Source: Serratia nematodiphila DZ0503SBS1
GTDB taxonomy: Bacteria > Pseudomonadota > Gammaproteobacteria > Enterobacterales > Enterobacteriaceae
Direction of reading: 5' to 3'
Assembly (NCBI RefSeq): GCF_000738675.1
Contig: NZ_JPUX01000001.1
Span: 1,860,001-1,924,000 of the forward strand
DNA length: 64,000 nt
A model generated the notes under the pieces. It had not been told where the DNA came from. It worked only from the letters and a program-made list of their open reading frames with translations, and made no database searches. A program made the position numbers and the translations under genes. This document shows, piece after piece, positions 34,959-43,382 of the stretch (the first letter of the stretch is position 1; the number at the start of each line of letters is the position of its first letter).

Positions 34959-36607
34959 AAAGCCCAATAATTAATGCTTCCGGCGATGCAGAGGCCGATG
35001 TCGTCATTGTCGGTTCCGGTATTGTGGGCGGTCTGATGGCGGATGCTTTGGTGAGCCAGGGCTACTCGGTGCTGGTGCTTGAGGCAGGCCCGCGCATTGA
35101 GCGCGCACAGGCTGTGGAAAACTGGCGCAATATGCCACTGCACAATCGTGCGGGGTCGGATTTTCAGGGGCTTTACCCGCAATCGGAGTACGCCACCGCG
35201 CCGCTCTATTTCCCGGAGAACGACTATATCAAACTGACCGGCCCCAATGGCTCAGGCTTTAAACAGGGCTATTTGCGTGTGGTGGGGGGAACCACCTGGC
35301 ACTGGGCCGCTTCTTGCTGGCGCAACCATCCCAATGATTTTCGCATGAAATCCCTCTATGGCGTGGGGAGAGACTGGCCTATTTCCTACGAAGATATCGA
35401 ACCGTGGTACGCGAAAGCCGAAGAGGAAATCGGCGTTGCCGGCCCGAATAATCCGGAGTGGCAGTCCCCTGCGGAACGCAGCGGGCCTTACCCGATGGAC
35501 ATGGTGCCCTGGGCCTACGGCGACAGACGCATTGCTGAGATTGTTAATCCTCACGGTTTTAAATCGGTGCCCATTCCGCAAGGCCGCAGCACCCGGCCCT
35601 GGAACGGACGGCCCACCTGCTGCGGCAATAACAATTGCCAGCCGATTTGCCCGATCGGGGCGATGTACAACGGCATTCACCACGTTGAACGGGCCGAACA
35701 CAAGGGGGCGAAGGTGATCCCCGAGGCGGTGGTGTACAAAATTGACACCGACGATAATAACCGCGTCACCGCCGTTCACTGGTACGACACGGCGCACAAC
35801 TCCCATCGGGCGATCGGTAAAACGTTCGTTCTGGCCTGCAATGGGATTGAGAACCCGCGCTTACTGCTGCTGGCGGCCAACGAAAAGAACCCGAACGGCA
35901 TCGCGAACAGCTCGGATCAGGTGGGGCGCAACATGATGGATCACTCTGGCCTGCACTGCTCCTTCCTGGCGCGAGAGGCTCTGTGGGTTGGACGCGGCCC
36001 GGCGCAGAGCAGCTGCATGGTGGGGTATCGTGACGGCGCGTTCCGCAGCGACCACTCCGCCAACAAGATCATCATCAACAATATCAACCGGGTGATCCCC
36101 TCCGCCCTTGAAGTTCTGAAAACGGGCAAGGTCGGCAAGGCGCTGCAGGATGAAGTGCGCGATCGCGCCAGCCGCTCGGTGGATCTCTCCATCAGCCTGG
36201 AACCGCTGCCGGACCCGAACAACCGTCTGACCCTGAGCCCCACTCGCAAAGACAAGCATGGCCTGGCCTGCCCGGACATCCACTACGACGTCGGCGATTA
36301 TGTGCGCAAAGGGCTGGAAGTGGTAAAAACCCAGCTACGGCAGATTGGCGACTTGTTTGATGCGCAAGAGTTTGTGATTAACGACAAGCTGAATGCCAAC
36401 AACCACATTATGGGCGGCACGATCATGGGCAGCGATCCCACGAACTCGGTGGTGAACGGCAATTGCCGCGCCCACGATCATGACAACCTTTGGATCCCGG
36501 GTGGAGGCGCCATGGTTTCAGCCAGCGTTGTCAACACCACGTTGACAATGGCGGCGCTTGGACTCAAGGCGGCCAATGACGTACTGCGCGCCCTGGAGAG
36601 CAAATGA
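34955..36607 (+). CDS. Gluconate 2-dehydrogenase, FAD (alpha) subunit
   Basis: A 550-residue GMC-type flavoprotein. The FAD loop is VIVGSGIVGGLMADAL near residue 13, the second FAD contact is GGTTWHWAASCWR near 112, and the C-terminal catalytic part has NANNHIMGGTIMG and ASVVNTTLTMAALGL. It lacks its own signal, which fits export with the Tat-bearing small subunit. It oxidises D-gluconate to 2-ketogluconate in the periplasm and passes electrons to the cytochrome c subunit. A cluster of Cys (PTCCGNNNCQPICPIGAMYN, around residue 220) is notable and could hold a cofactor or disulfides. Start GTG, coupled. Confidence 0.9.
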   Translation: MKSPIINASGDAEADVVIVGSGIVGGLMADALVSQGYSVLVLEAGPRIERAQAVENWRNMPLHNRAGSDFQGLYPQSEYATAPLYFPENDYIKLTGPNGSGFKQGYLRVVGGTTWHWAASCWRNHPNDFRMKSLYGVGRDWPISYEDIEPWYAKAEEEIGVAGPNNPEWQSPAERSGPYPMDMVPWAYGDRRIAEIVNPHGFKSVPIPQGRSTRPWNGRPTCCGNNNCQPICPIGAMYNGIHHVERAEHKGAKVIPEAVVYKIDTDDNNRVTAVHWYDTAHNSHRAIGKTFVLACNGIENPRLLLLAANEKNPNGIANSSDQVGRNMMDHSGLHCSFLAREALWVGRGPAQSSCMVGYRDGAFRSDHSANKIIINNINRVIPSALEVLKTGKVGKALQDEVRDRASRSVDLSISLEPLPDPNNRLTLSPTRKDKHGLACPDIHYDVGDYVRKGLEVVKTQLRQIGDLFDAQEFVINDKLNANNHIMGGTIMGSDPTNSVVNGNCRAHDHDNLWIPGGGAMVSASVVNTTLTMAALGLKAANDVLRALESK

Positions 36608-38001
36608 ATAAAATCACCCACTCACTGGCAGCGACGCTGCTGCTGGGAAGCGGCTTCGCGGCGCATGCCCAGGACGGCGATCTGATCGCTAAAGGGCAAG
36701 CGCTGGCTATCGCCTCGGACTGCATGGCCTGCCATACGAATACGCAGCAGCAGGGCAAGCCTTTTGCCGGAGGGTACGGCATTGCTTCTCCCATGGGCAC
36801 TATCTACGCCACCAATATAACCCCATCGGTAAAATACGGCATCGGTGGCTATTCTGAAGCGGCGTTTGCCGAGGTTCTGCGCTCTGGGATCCGGCAAGAT
36901 GGGACGTATCTCTATCCGGCAATGCCTTACACCGCCTATACCCGTCTGAGTGATGACGAGATCCACGCGTTGTATACCTATTTCATGCATGGCGTTGCCC
37001 CGGTCGATGAGCCGGCCAAGCGCCAAACCGATCTGCCGTTTCCGTTCAACATCCGCCTCTCCATGGCGGTGTGGAACATGCTTTATTTGGACAATCGGCG
37101 TTTCACCCCGGATGAGACGAAAGGTGAGGCGTGGAACGAGGGGGCCGCGCTGGTGCAGGGGCCGGCTCACTGCGGAACCTGTCATACGCCGCGTAATGTG
37201 CTGATGGCGGAAGACAATTCGCGCTTCCTGATGGGGGCATCGTTGGGGGCTTGGTACGCGCCGAATATCACCGCCGATCGCCAGGAAGGGATCGGCGACT
37301 GGAGCGAGCAGGAGTTAGTGGACTACCTGAAAACCGGTCGGGCGGAAGGGCGCGCACAAGCTGCGGGGCCAATGGCAGAAGCCGTTGAGCACAGCTTCCA
37401 ATACCTGACCGACCGGCAGCTGCGGGCGATTGCAACTTACCTGAAGACCGTGCCGTCACAGGGCGAGGGGCGCCAGGGCAATGGCCTTGGTCAGGCGCAC
37501 TACAACGTTGAGCACCATCTCCGCGGCATGGATTCGCCCAACGCCAACCACACGCTCAATAGCGGCGAGGCGCTCTACAGCGGCTACTGCGCCAGTTGCC
37601 ATCAGCCTGACGGCAGCGGCAGTTTGAACCAGGCCTATCCTTCGCTATTCAACAACTCCACCACGGCCGCGAGCAATCCGTCAAACCTGATTGCCGCCAT
37701 TTTACAGGGAGTTGATCGCCGGGTTGACGGCAAGCACGTCCTGATGCCGAGCTTTGGCGCCGGTTCCTATGTCGGAGAACTGACGGATAAGCAGGTTGCC
37801 GATATCGCTAACTTCGTGCTGCAGAAATACGGCAACAGCGCGCTGAGCGTGAGCGAGGCCGACGTGAGTGAGGTGCGCGCCGGGGGCCCGAAACCGCTGT
37901 TGGCGCGCGCACAGCCGATGATTCTGCCTGGCGTGGCCGTCGCGGCGGTCGTCATTATTCTGCTGGTCCTATTCTGGCTCCGGCGCCGCAAGACACGTTA
38001 A
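36604..38001 (+). CDS. Gluconate 2-dehydrogenase, triheme cytochrome c subunit
   Basis: A 465-residue periplasmic cytochrome. It has a Sec signal ending AHA (about residue 22), three heme sites CMACH (40-44), CGTCH (190-194) and CASCH (329-333), and a C-terminal membrane anchor (about 440-460) followed by RRRKTR. It moves electrons from the FAD subunit to ubiquinone. The ATG overlaps the alpha-subunit stop. The three-gene order matches known membrane gluconate dehydrogenases. Confidence 0.92.
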   Translation: MNKITHSLAATLLLGSGFAAHAQDGDLIAKGQALAIASDCMACHTNTQQQGKPFAGGYGIASPMGTIYATNITPSVKYGIGGYSEAAFAEVLRSGIRQDGTYLYPAMPYTAYTRLSDDEIHALYTYFMHGVAPVDEPAKRQTDLPFPFNIRLSMAVWNMLYLDNRRFTPDETKGEAWNEGAALVQGPAHCGTCHTPRNVLMAEDNSRFLMGASLGAWYAPNITADRQEGIGDWSEQELVDYLKTGRAEGRAQAAGPMAEAVEHSFQYLTDRQLRAIATYLKTVPSQGEGRQGNGLGQAHYNVEHHLRGMDSPNANHTLNSGEALYSGYCASCHQPDGSGSLNQAYPSLFNNSTTAASNPSNLIAAILQGVDRRVDGKHVLMPSFGAGSYVGELTDKQVADIANFVLQKYGNSALSVSEADVSEVRAGGPKPLLARAQPMILPGVAVAAVVIILLVLFWLRRRKTR

Positions 38002-38092
38002 GGGGGCGTTCGGTCAGGTGGGTGACGCCATCTGGCCGAATTTCTGGTCGGGATAGCGAGTGACGTTCTTCTGACGGCGCGGGTAGCTATGG

Positions 38093-38111
38093 CCAGTGCT
38101 GAAGTCACTGG
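38093..38111. terminator. Inverted repeat after the gluconate dehydrogenase operon
   Basis: CCAGTG and CACTGG flank a 7-nt loop between two convergent genes. No T run follows on the plus strand. Confidence 0.3.
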
Positions 38112-38120
38112 CGGGGAAAG

Positions 38121-39116
38121 CTATATTGTCTCCCCCATTGACAGGCGGAAGTGGAGATCGACACGTTCAATGGTCGGCAGCCCTTTAATTTTTTTTATTA
38201 TGATTTCTGTCGCCACTTTCCCCATCTCATAGCGTGGCGTCAGTACGCTGGCTAACCGAGGGGTGATGATCTGCCCGATCTCAAGACCGTGAAATCCGGC
38301 AATGGCAATTTGCGCTGGAACGCTGATACCGTTTGCCAGACATTCCTGTAACACGCCCACGGCCAGATCGTCGTTGGTACAGAGAATTCCATCCATATCC
38401 GGGTACATCTGGCTCGCAAGCGTCATCATGCCTGTCCCAATTGAAATGGAAGAGATCTTATTGGGGGAAATACGACCGGTAGGTAAATCATGGTTAGCCA
38501 TTGCCTGACAATATCCCGTGTAACGCTGTTCATCGCGGATATCAGACATTGAACCAAAATAGATAATGCGTTTTTTACCGCTGGCCAGCAACATGGTGGT
38601 CATATCGTAGCCGGCTTTCACATTATCAAAACCCACGTTAATTCGATCTGCATTGCCTGACAGCCCCATGATTTCAGCAACGGGTATTTTTGCCGTCTTC
38701 AGGAATTTTTCCGCCCGCAGACTATGGACCGACTCGGTCAGCAGCAGCCCTTTGATCTTACAAGCCAGGATCGCGGCAATTTGCTCCTCTTCGCGTTTGC
38801 TGTTGTAGTCATAATTGACGACCAGCGTCTGATAGCCATGTATAGACGTCACGGATTCAATGCCGGCGAGGACATCAGCAAATATCAGATTGTTAAAAGA
38901 AGGAACCAGAACGCCGATGAGGGGAGGGCTATTGGAATAGAGGGCGGGATTGTCAGGATCGGCCTGATAGCCGACTTCCTCGATCACGGCGGCGATGCGC
39001 GCAGCGGTTTCCGGTTTAACCCTGTCCGGCGTGCGCAGATAGCGACTGACCGTCATTTTGGTGACACCAGCCAGTACAGCAATGTCATTTAACGTAATGC
39101 GCTGCGACTTCACCAT
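38121..39116 (-). CDS. LacI family repressor, GntR-like (gluconate)
   Basis: A 331-residue LacI-type regulator. The HTH is TLNDIAVLAGVTKMTVSRYL, the hinge ends in DNPALYSNSPPLIGVLVPS, and the effector domain shares blocks with E. coli GntR (VLAGIESVTSIHGYQTLV, ILCTNDDLAVG, AIAGFHGLEIGQ, ASVLTPRYEMG). It closes the gluconate/ketogluconate block, so gluconate or 2-ketogluconate (phosphate) is the likely effector. The body is richer in A/T than the core genes around it. Confidence 0.85.
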   Translation of the reverse strand: MVKSQRITLNDIAVLAGVTKMTVSRYLRTPDRVKPETAARIAAVIEEVGYQADPDNPALYSNSPPLIGVLVPSFNNLIFADVLAGIESVTSIHGYQTLVVNYDYNSKREEEQIAAILACKIKGLLLTESVHSLRAEKFLKTAKIPVAEIMGLSGNADRINVGFDNVKAGYDMTTMLLASGKKRIIYFGSMSDIRDEQRYTGYCQAMANHDLPTGRISPNKISSISIGTGMMTLASQMYPDMDGILCTNDDLAVGVLQECLANGISVPAQIAIAGFHGLEIGQIITPRLASVLTPRYEMGKVATEIIIKKIKGLPTIERVDLHFRLSMGETI

Positions 39117-39360
39117 TCATACTCATCTGACCCAGACCGTGTTTGTCATTATGCCCACTGCCGAGTCAAAAGAGAATGCGCGCAATGCGCTGCCTCCGCC
39201 GTATCCGGTGACAACCGCACGATGCGCCGATCCCGGCCTCTTTTCCCGTTCCGGCATTATATGTCCGTTATCTCCGCATTTCGTAACGCGGGAAAAGAAA
39301 GGCACGCATCTGTGCGCCGTGGGCGCGGTGGAAGAAAAGACCGGCAGTTTGATACCTTAT

Positions 39361-39390
39361 TCGGCCCGCCCAATAAGATGAACGGGCCGA
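39361..39390 (-). terminator. Hairpin after the class-V PLP gene
   Basis: TCGGCCCG and CGGGCCGA form an 8-bp stem with a 14-nt loop just past the stop of the leftward gene. The tail has no long T run. The rest of 39117-39400 shows nothing else. Confidence 0.45.
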
Positions 39391-39400
39391 TATGGCCGGG

Positions 39401-40633
39401 TTAACTGAGAATATCTTCGGCGATCACGTTGAACAGCGTATCGATCTCGCCCTGAGTGTTGTAGTGCATCATGCCGATGCGCAGCACGCCGCTGTCCTGC
39501 AGCCCCAGCTGTTGCACCAAGCCCAACGCATAGAAATGCCCGCTGCCGGCGCAGATGTTGTGCTGCCCCAGGCGGCGGGCGATCGCGTCAGGCGTATGGC
39601 CGCTGAAGGTCAGGGCGAAGGTTGGCGTGCGGCGTGCGCTGTCCGCCCGGGGGTTGCCATAAAGCCGCACGCCGTCGAGTTGCTGCAGCCGTTGCAAAAA
39701 GTGACTGCACAGCGCCTCTTCATGCCGGTGGTAGGCGGCGAAGCTCTCCTGCAAACGCTGCCTTAACGGCGCACCGGGCGTGCCCCACTGCGCCAAATAC
39801 TCGATAGCGGCCGCGACGCCGGCCAGCGCTTCGAAGCTTTGCGTGCCGGTCTCGAAACGGCCGGGGCCGACGTCGGTGGCCGGCTCGACCTTATAAGGTC
39901 GCAGGCGCTGCAACCACTGCGGCGCGATGTAGGCCATGCCGACGTGCGGGCCAAAGAACTTGTAGGCGGAACACACCAGGAAGTCACAGCCCAGCGCCTG
40001 CACGTCAATCAGGTTGTGCGGCGCATAGTGCACGGCGTCGATATACACCTGCGCGCCGACCCGATGCGCGGCTTCGACGATGGTTTTGATATCGACGATG
40101 CTGCCGGTGACGTTGGAGGCGTAGCTGACCGCCACCAGACGGGTGTTGGCGTTGATGCGCTCGCACACTTTCGCGGCATCCAATGCGCAGTCGGCGCTCT
40201 CCAGCGGTATCTGATGCACCGCGGCCCCTTTGTCGGCGGCAGCCTGCTGCCAACTGGAGACGTTGGCGTAGTGATCCAGTGCGGTGACGATGACTTCATC
40301 GCCGGCCTGCCAGTCGCGGCTGATGATGCGGCTGAGATGGAAAGTCAGCGTGGTCATGTTCATGCCGAAGACGATGTTGTCGGGCGACGGCGCATTTAAC
40401 AAGGCGCGCACCGATTCCCGCGCCTGGCCCATCACCTCGCCGGTGACCCGGCTCGAGAAATAGTGGCCGCCCAGGTTGGCGTTGTACCTTCCCAGGTAGT
40501 CGGTCATTTTTTCCAGCACGCCCCGTGAAACCTGCGCACCGCCGGGGCCGTCGAAAAAGATGGCCGGTTTGCCGTCGATCTGCTGTGACAGCGCGCTGAA
40601 CTGGGCGCGGGCGAGCTCGGGGGTAAAGGTCAT
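39401..40633 (-). CDS. Class-V aminotransferase-fold PLP enzyme (desulfurase-like)
   Basis: A 410-residue fold-type I PLP protein of the group often annotated cysteine desulfurase-like. PLP contacts are DHYANVSSW (about 120), YIDAVHYAPHNLID (about 197) and the Schiff-base Lys225 in VCSAYKFFGPHVG. The C-terminal loop is AGSGHFYALGL, without the persulfide Cys found there in SufS/IscS, so real desulfurase activity is doubtful. Its ATG overlaps the stop of the dioxygenase gene by 4 nt, implying a joint pathway on an amino acid (inference). Confidence 0.75.
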   Translation of the reverse strand: MTFTPELARAQFSALSQQIDGKPAIFFDGPGGAQVSRGVLEKMTDYLGRYNANLGGHYFSSRVTGEVMGQARESVRALLNAPSPDNIVFGMNMTTLTFHLSRIISRDWQAGDEVIVTALDHYANVSSWQQAAADKGAAVHQIPLESADCALDAAKVCERINANTRLVAVSYASNVTGSIVDIKTIVEAAHRVGAQVYIDAVHYAPHNLIDVQALGCDFLVCSAYKFFGPHVGMAYIAPQWLQRLRPYKVEPATDVGPGRFETGTQSFEALAGVAAAIEYLAQWGTPGAPLRQRLQESFAAYHRHEEALCSHFLQRLQQLDGVRLYGNPRADSARRTPTFALTFSGHTPDAIARRLGQHNICAGSGHFYALGLVQQLGLQDSGVLRIGMMHYNTQGEIDTLFNVIAEDILS

Positions 40634-41274
40634 GCTTTCTCCCCCCGCGCGGTGAGGACAAAGAGATCCAAATGACCTTCTTCTTCCGGGCTCACGGCGT
40701 TGATCGGCGTGGCGTTGTGCCACAGTTTGCTGTCCGCCAGCAGCACGGCTTCACCGTCCGCCAGCGCTTTTTTAAAGAAAGGGGCGTGGTGGCTGTCGTC
40801 ATACAGCATGATTTCACCGCCGACGATGTTGTGCCGGTGAATGGCTATCATCGCGATATGGTCGAAACCGTCCTGGTGAATGCCTTCCGGCGCCACCTGG
40901 GTGTCTTTCTCGATGGCGACCACGCGCATCTGGTGGATCTCTATCTCGGCGCCTTCCGGCAGTTCGTTGCTTTCTGCAAACAGGTTGCACATCTCTGCCA
41001 TACCGGCGCTCTGCAACACGGCGCTGTCGATAGGTTCGAAGCGGCGTACCACATTGCCCTGGAAGTGGTTGATCTGATCCGACTGCATGAAGGTGCGCGG
41101 CCCCACTTCGACGACGTTGGGGTTGAGGTATTTAACGACCGAATAACGGCGCAGGCGATATTTGCCGTCGGCGTGTTGCGTGTGGGGCAAGGAGGAGAAC
41201 GATGGCATCAGCTGTTGGGTGGCTTGCGGGCTTAGTACAGTCATACTTATTACGTTTTCGTGTTTCTGTAACAT
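40630..41274 (-). CDS. Fe(II)/2-oxoglutarate dioxygenase, free amino acid hydroxylase type
   Basis: A 214-residue protein of the 2OG-Fe dioxygenase family that includes the L-isoleucine hydroxylase IDO. The iron triad is His133-x-Asp135 in EGIHQDGFDHIA and His186 in SKLWHNATP; a C-terminal Arg (VLTARG) can hold 2-oxoglutarate. RRYSVVKYL, FMQSDQINHFQG and GGEIMLYDD are family-like blocks. I chose the ATG complementary to 41272-41274, which has AGAGGTG upstream, over a GTG 75 nt earlier. It is coupled to the PLP gene, so it probably hydroxylates a free amino acid that the partner then processes. Confidence 0.8.
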   Translation of the reverse strand: MLQKHENVISMTVLSPQATQQLMPSFSSLPHTQHADGKYRLRRYSVVKYLNPNVVEVGPRTFMQSDQINHFQGNVVRRFEPIDSAVLQSAGMAEMCNLFAESNELPEGAEIEIHQMRVVAIEKDTQVAPEGIHQDGFDHIAMIAIHRHNIVGGEIMLYDDSHHAPFFKKALADGEAVLLADSKLWHNATPINAVSPEEEGHLDLFVLTARGEKA

Positions 41275-41632
41275 AATCACCTCTAATAATAATAATTTCT
41301 GATGTTGTAGGGGGTAATTCGATTGAATTGTAGACGACTCTATAACCAACGCAATTTAGCGGTGGCGAGGTGTGACGGCGGTCGTAAAGTGGGGTGAACA
41401 GCGGAGAGGATGAGCGGAAGGGAATGCTGGTATGAAGCCGGTCATTCAGCAAAATAAGCGCTAACGGGGGAGAATTCATGCGTAAGCATAACGTGACCAA
41501 GGTTACGCTTTCAGGGATAACTCTCATGAATATGAGGTGCTTTACTATAATTCCGGGACAGAGTGACCGCAGTGGCATTGCCTGGTTGTTGAAAGAACAA
41601 TCTTCAATTCCCCCTGAATAAGGACTCCGATC
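41275..41632. promoter_or_regulatory. Divergent spacer dioxygenase / secreted protein
   Basis: It contains the leftward promoter region of the dioxygenase operon and, on the plus strand, a perfect TATAAT at 41546-41551 about 80 bp before the secreted-protein gene. A 47-codon ORF with a strong ribosome site (41478-41621) spans that -10 and is probably not a gene if this promoter is used. Confidence 0.4.
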
Positions 41633-42109
41633 ATGCAGCATGTCAGAAAATTCGTCATTTCCTGCCTGTTTGCTTCGATAATGCTTCCCGGCATGGCGTT
41701 CGCGGAGGATCCCCCCGTGACCCCGTTGGCTACCGGGATCGTCAGCAGCGGCGTAGCCGAAGCGCAAGTGACCGAGGCCGTGCGCCACGGTGAAATCCTG
41801 ACCATCAAAGTGCGTTTCAAAGGGTTGAAAGACAACCTTAATGGACAAGGTTTGTATAGCAGTCTGGATAAAAGCAGTCTTGAGAAATCCTTCTACATTC
41901 TGGTGGGTAATAAAAAATACCTGCTGCTTACCGATAGCAATAATGTCCCACTGGCCTCTCCCAACGTGTCATTCAGCTCAAGCTCAGGCATTCCCTATGT
42001 CGCCACCTGGTTTGGCAGCTTCCCCGCGCCTCCACCTGATGTGAAAGAGGTGTACCTGACGATCGCCAACGTCGAGCCGCTCGGGCCGATAGCCATTACG
42101 GATCGTTGA
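41633..42109 (+). CDS. Secreted protein of unknown function
   Basis: A 158-residue protein that I do not recognise. It has a clear Sec signal (VISCLFASIMLPGMAFA, cleavage after about residue 24). The mature part is about 134 residues without Cys, rich in short beta-type segments (ILTIKVRFKG, YILVGNKKYLLL). It starts after AAGGA. The next gene, 3 nt later, encodes an OmpA-domain protein, so the pair may work together at the peptidoglycan or outer membrane (inference). Confidence 0.6.
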   Translation: MQHVRKFVISCLFASIMLPGMAFAEDPPVTPLATGIVSSGVAEAQVTEAVRHGEILTIKVRFKGLKDNLNGQGLYSSLDKSSLEKSFYILVGNKKYLLLTDSNNVPLASPNVSFSSSSGIPYVATWFGSFPAPPPDVKEVYLTIANVEPLGPIAITDR

Positions 42110-42112
42110 GCG

Positions 42113-42721
42113 ATGAACGGCCTCAGGAAAGCCGCCTGTGTGGGTGGGATGTTAGCCTTTGGGATGGTGTCATTGGGTTCATGGGCTGACAGCGGAGAGC
42201 CGGCATCCGTGGGGAAACCGGTGATACTCGATCTCAAGGCTACCCGGCTGGATTTGGTTGGTTTGCCTTCGGGGCTGAATGCCGGCGTCCTTGACTTGCA
42301 GAGTAAGGCAGCGGATTTGGCTAAACAATCCGCCGACATTTCTGTCAGAGACAGCAAAAATGCCGTCACGTTATCGATGCGCAGCGATGTGCTGTTCGCC
42401 TTCGACAGCGATGCGATTGCTGCTAAAGCGGAGCCTGCGCTGCAACAGGTGGCGCAATTTATCGCGGCCGAACCGGTAGGGAACGTGGTGATCGAGGGGC
42501 ATACCGATGCGGTGGGCAGCGATAAATATAATCAGGATCTGTCGCTGCGACGCGCACGTGCGGTGGCTGTTTGGCTGATCGCACACGGGGTAGAAAAATC
42601 TCGTCTGAGTGAACGGGGAAAAGGGGAGGCTGAACCGGTGGCTTCCAACGACACGCCGACGGGCCGGGCCAAGAATCGGCGGGTTGACTTCGTGTTGCCG
42701 AAAACCGCTGCCGCCGGTTAA
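42113..42721 (+). CDS. OmpA-domain periplasmic protein
   Basis: A 202-residue protein with a signal peptide (cleavage near WA-DS, about residue 25), a linker of about 70 residues, and a C-terminal OmpA domain. The peptidoglycan-binding marks are VLFAFDSDAI, VVIEGHTDAVGSDKYNQDLS, RARAVAVWL and GKGEAEPVASNDTPTGRAKN with NRRVDFVL. There is no lipobox, so it is likely soluble in the periplasm. It follows the secreted-protein gene by 3 nt. Confidence 0.8.
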   Translation: MNGLRKAACVGGMLAFGMVSLGSWADSGEPASVGKPVILDLKATRLDLVGLPSGLNAGVLDLQSKAADLAKQSADISVRDSKNAVTLSMRSDVLFAFDSDAIAAKAEPALQQVAQFIAAEPVGNVVIEGHTDAVGSDKYNQDLSLRRARAVAVWLIAHGVEKSRLSERGKGEAEPVASNDTPTGRAKNRRVDFVLPKTAAAG

Positions 42722-42908
42722 CCCCGCGCCGGTGGACGTTTCTTTTCCAGAGCCGCTTGTAAACGGGCTCCTCCCGCTGACTGCTCGCGGAGTTCAGGCT
42801 GTATGGCGTGGAGCCGGTGACGCTAATGATTGATGAACATGATCGCGTCGCCAAAAGCCCGTATCTCGCTTTCGGCTTTCGCTTTAGCGGCGCCGACAAA
42901 ACGCGGGA

Positions 42909-43247
42909 TCAGAACGTCTCGAAATACAGCTCACGCAACAGCCAGGATATTTCGTTATTGGTGCGGTTTAGGACGTCTATTCTGTGAACCCCTATCGCTT
43001 CTGCGCGCAGATCGAGCAGCAAGTTGCGAATCTGCCGGAATAACGGGGTTTGCGGGTTGGGTTTGGCCAACTGCTGGCCGCACAGTTTGATACCGGCGTC
43101 GCAACCGGTGGCGATGTCCGTCAGGCAGCACGGGCAGGTGGTATTTTGGCGCGCCATATTGCGGCATTGTTGCCCGATTACCTGATTGAAATGGCGTAAT
43201 TGCAGGCAGACTTCCCGCGAGTTCAACGGGTTGGAATGGGTTGTCAT
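42909..43247 (-). CDS. Cysteine-rich small protein of unknown function
   Basis: A 112-residue ORF that I do not recognise. It has seven Cys in the first half, including CPCC, and no signal peptide or membrane segment; a zinc or Fe-S site is possible. The second half looks helical (RQIRNLLLDLRAEAIGVHRI). GGGAG precedes the ATG by 9 nt, which supports expression. It stands alone between the OmpA-domain gene and hdeD. Confidence 0.45.
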   Translation of the reverse strand: MTTHSNPLNSREVCLQLRHFNQVIGQQCRNMARQNTTCPCCLTDIATGCDAGIKLCGQQLAKPNPQTPLFRQIRNLLLDLRAEAIGVHRIDVLNRTNNEISWLLRELYFETF

Positions 43248-43357
43248 CGGTTTCAGCTCCCTTGTCTGCGCCTATATTGGCACTTACCGATGAAGATAAC
43301 CACGGACAAGCCGAGGGGGTATCGCCTTGTTTTGTCTGGAAGCAACAAAAGCGATGA

Positions 43358-43375
43358 GGCCCGCGATGGCGGGCC
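43358..43375 (-). terminator. Hairpin after hdeD
   Basis: GGCCCGC and GCGGGCC form a stem just past the leftward hdeD stop; on that strand TTTTG follows about 8 nt later. Confidence 0.5.
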
Positions 43376-43382
43376 GGTAGCG

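Noticed and set aside
30404..39400. A classical integrative element in tRNA-Gly
   Set aside because: No integrase gene and no second copy of the tRNA 3' end were seen, so only a general variable region is claimed.
39401..40633. Annotation as a true cysteine desulfurase
   Set aside because: The active-site Cys loop is replaced by AGSGHFYA, so only the fold, not the activity, is supported.
41478..41621. A 47-codon ORF with a strong ribosome binding site
   Set aside because: A perfect TATAAT lies inside it, so the main transcript of the next gene probably starts within it, and the peptide has no recognisable features. A leader peptide cannot be fully excluded.
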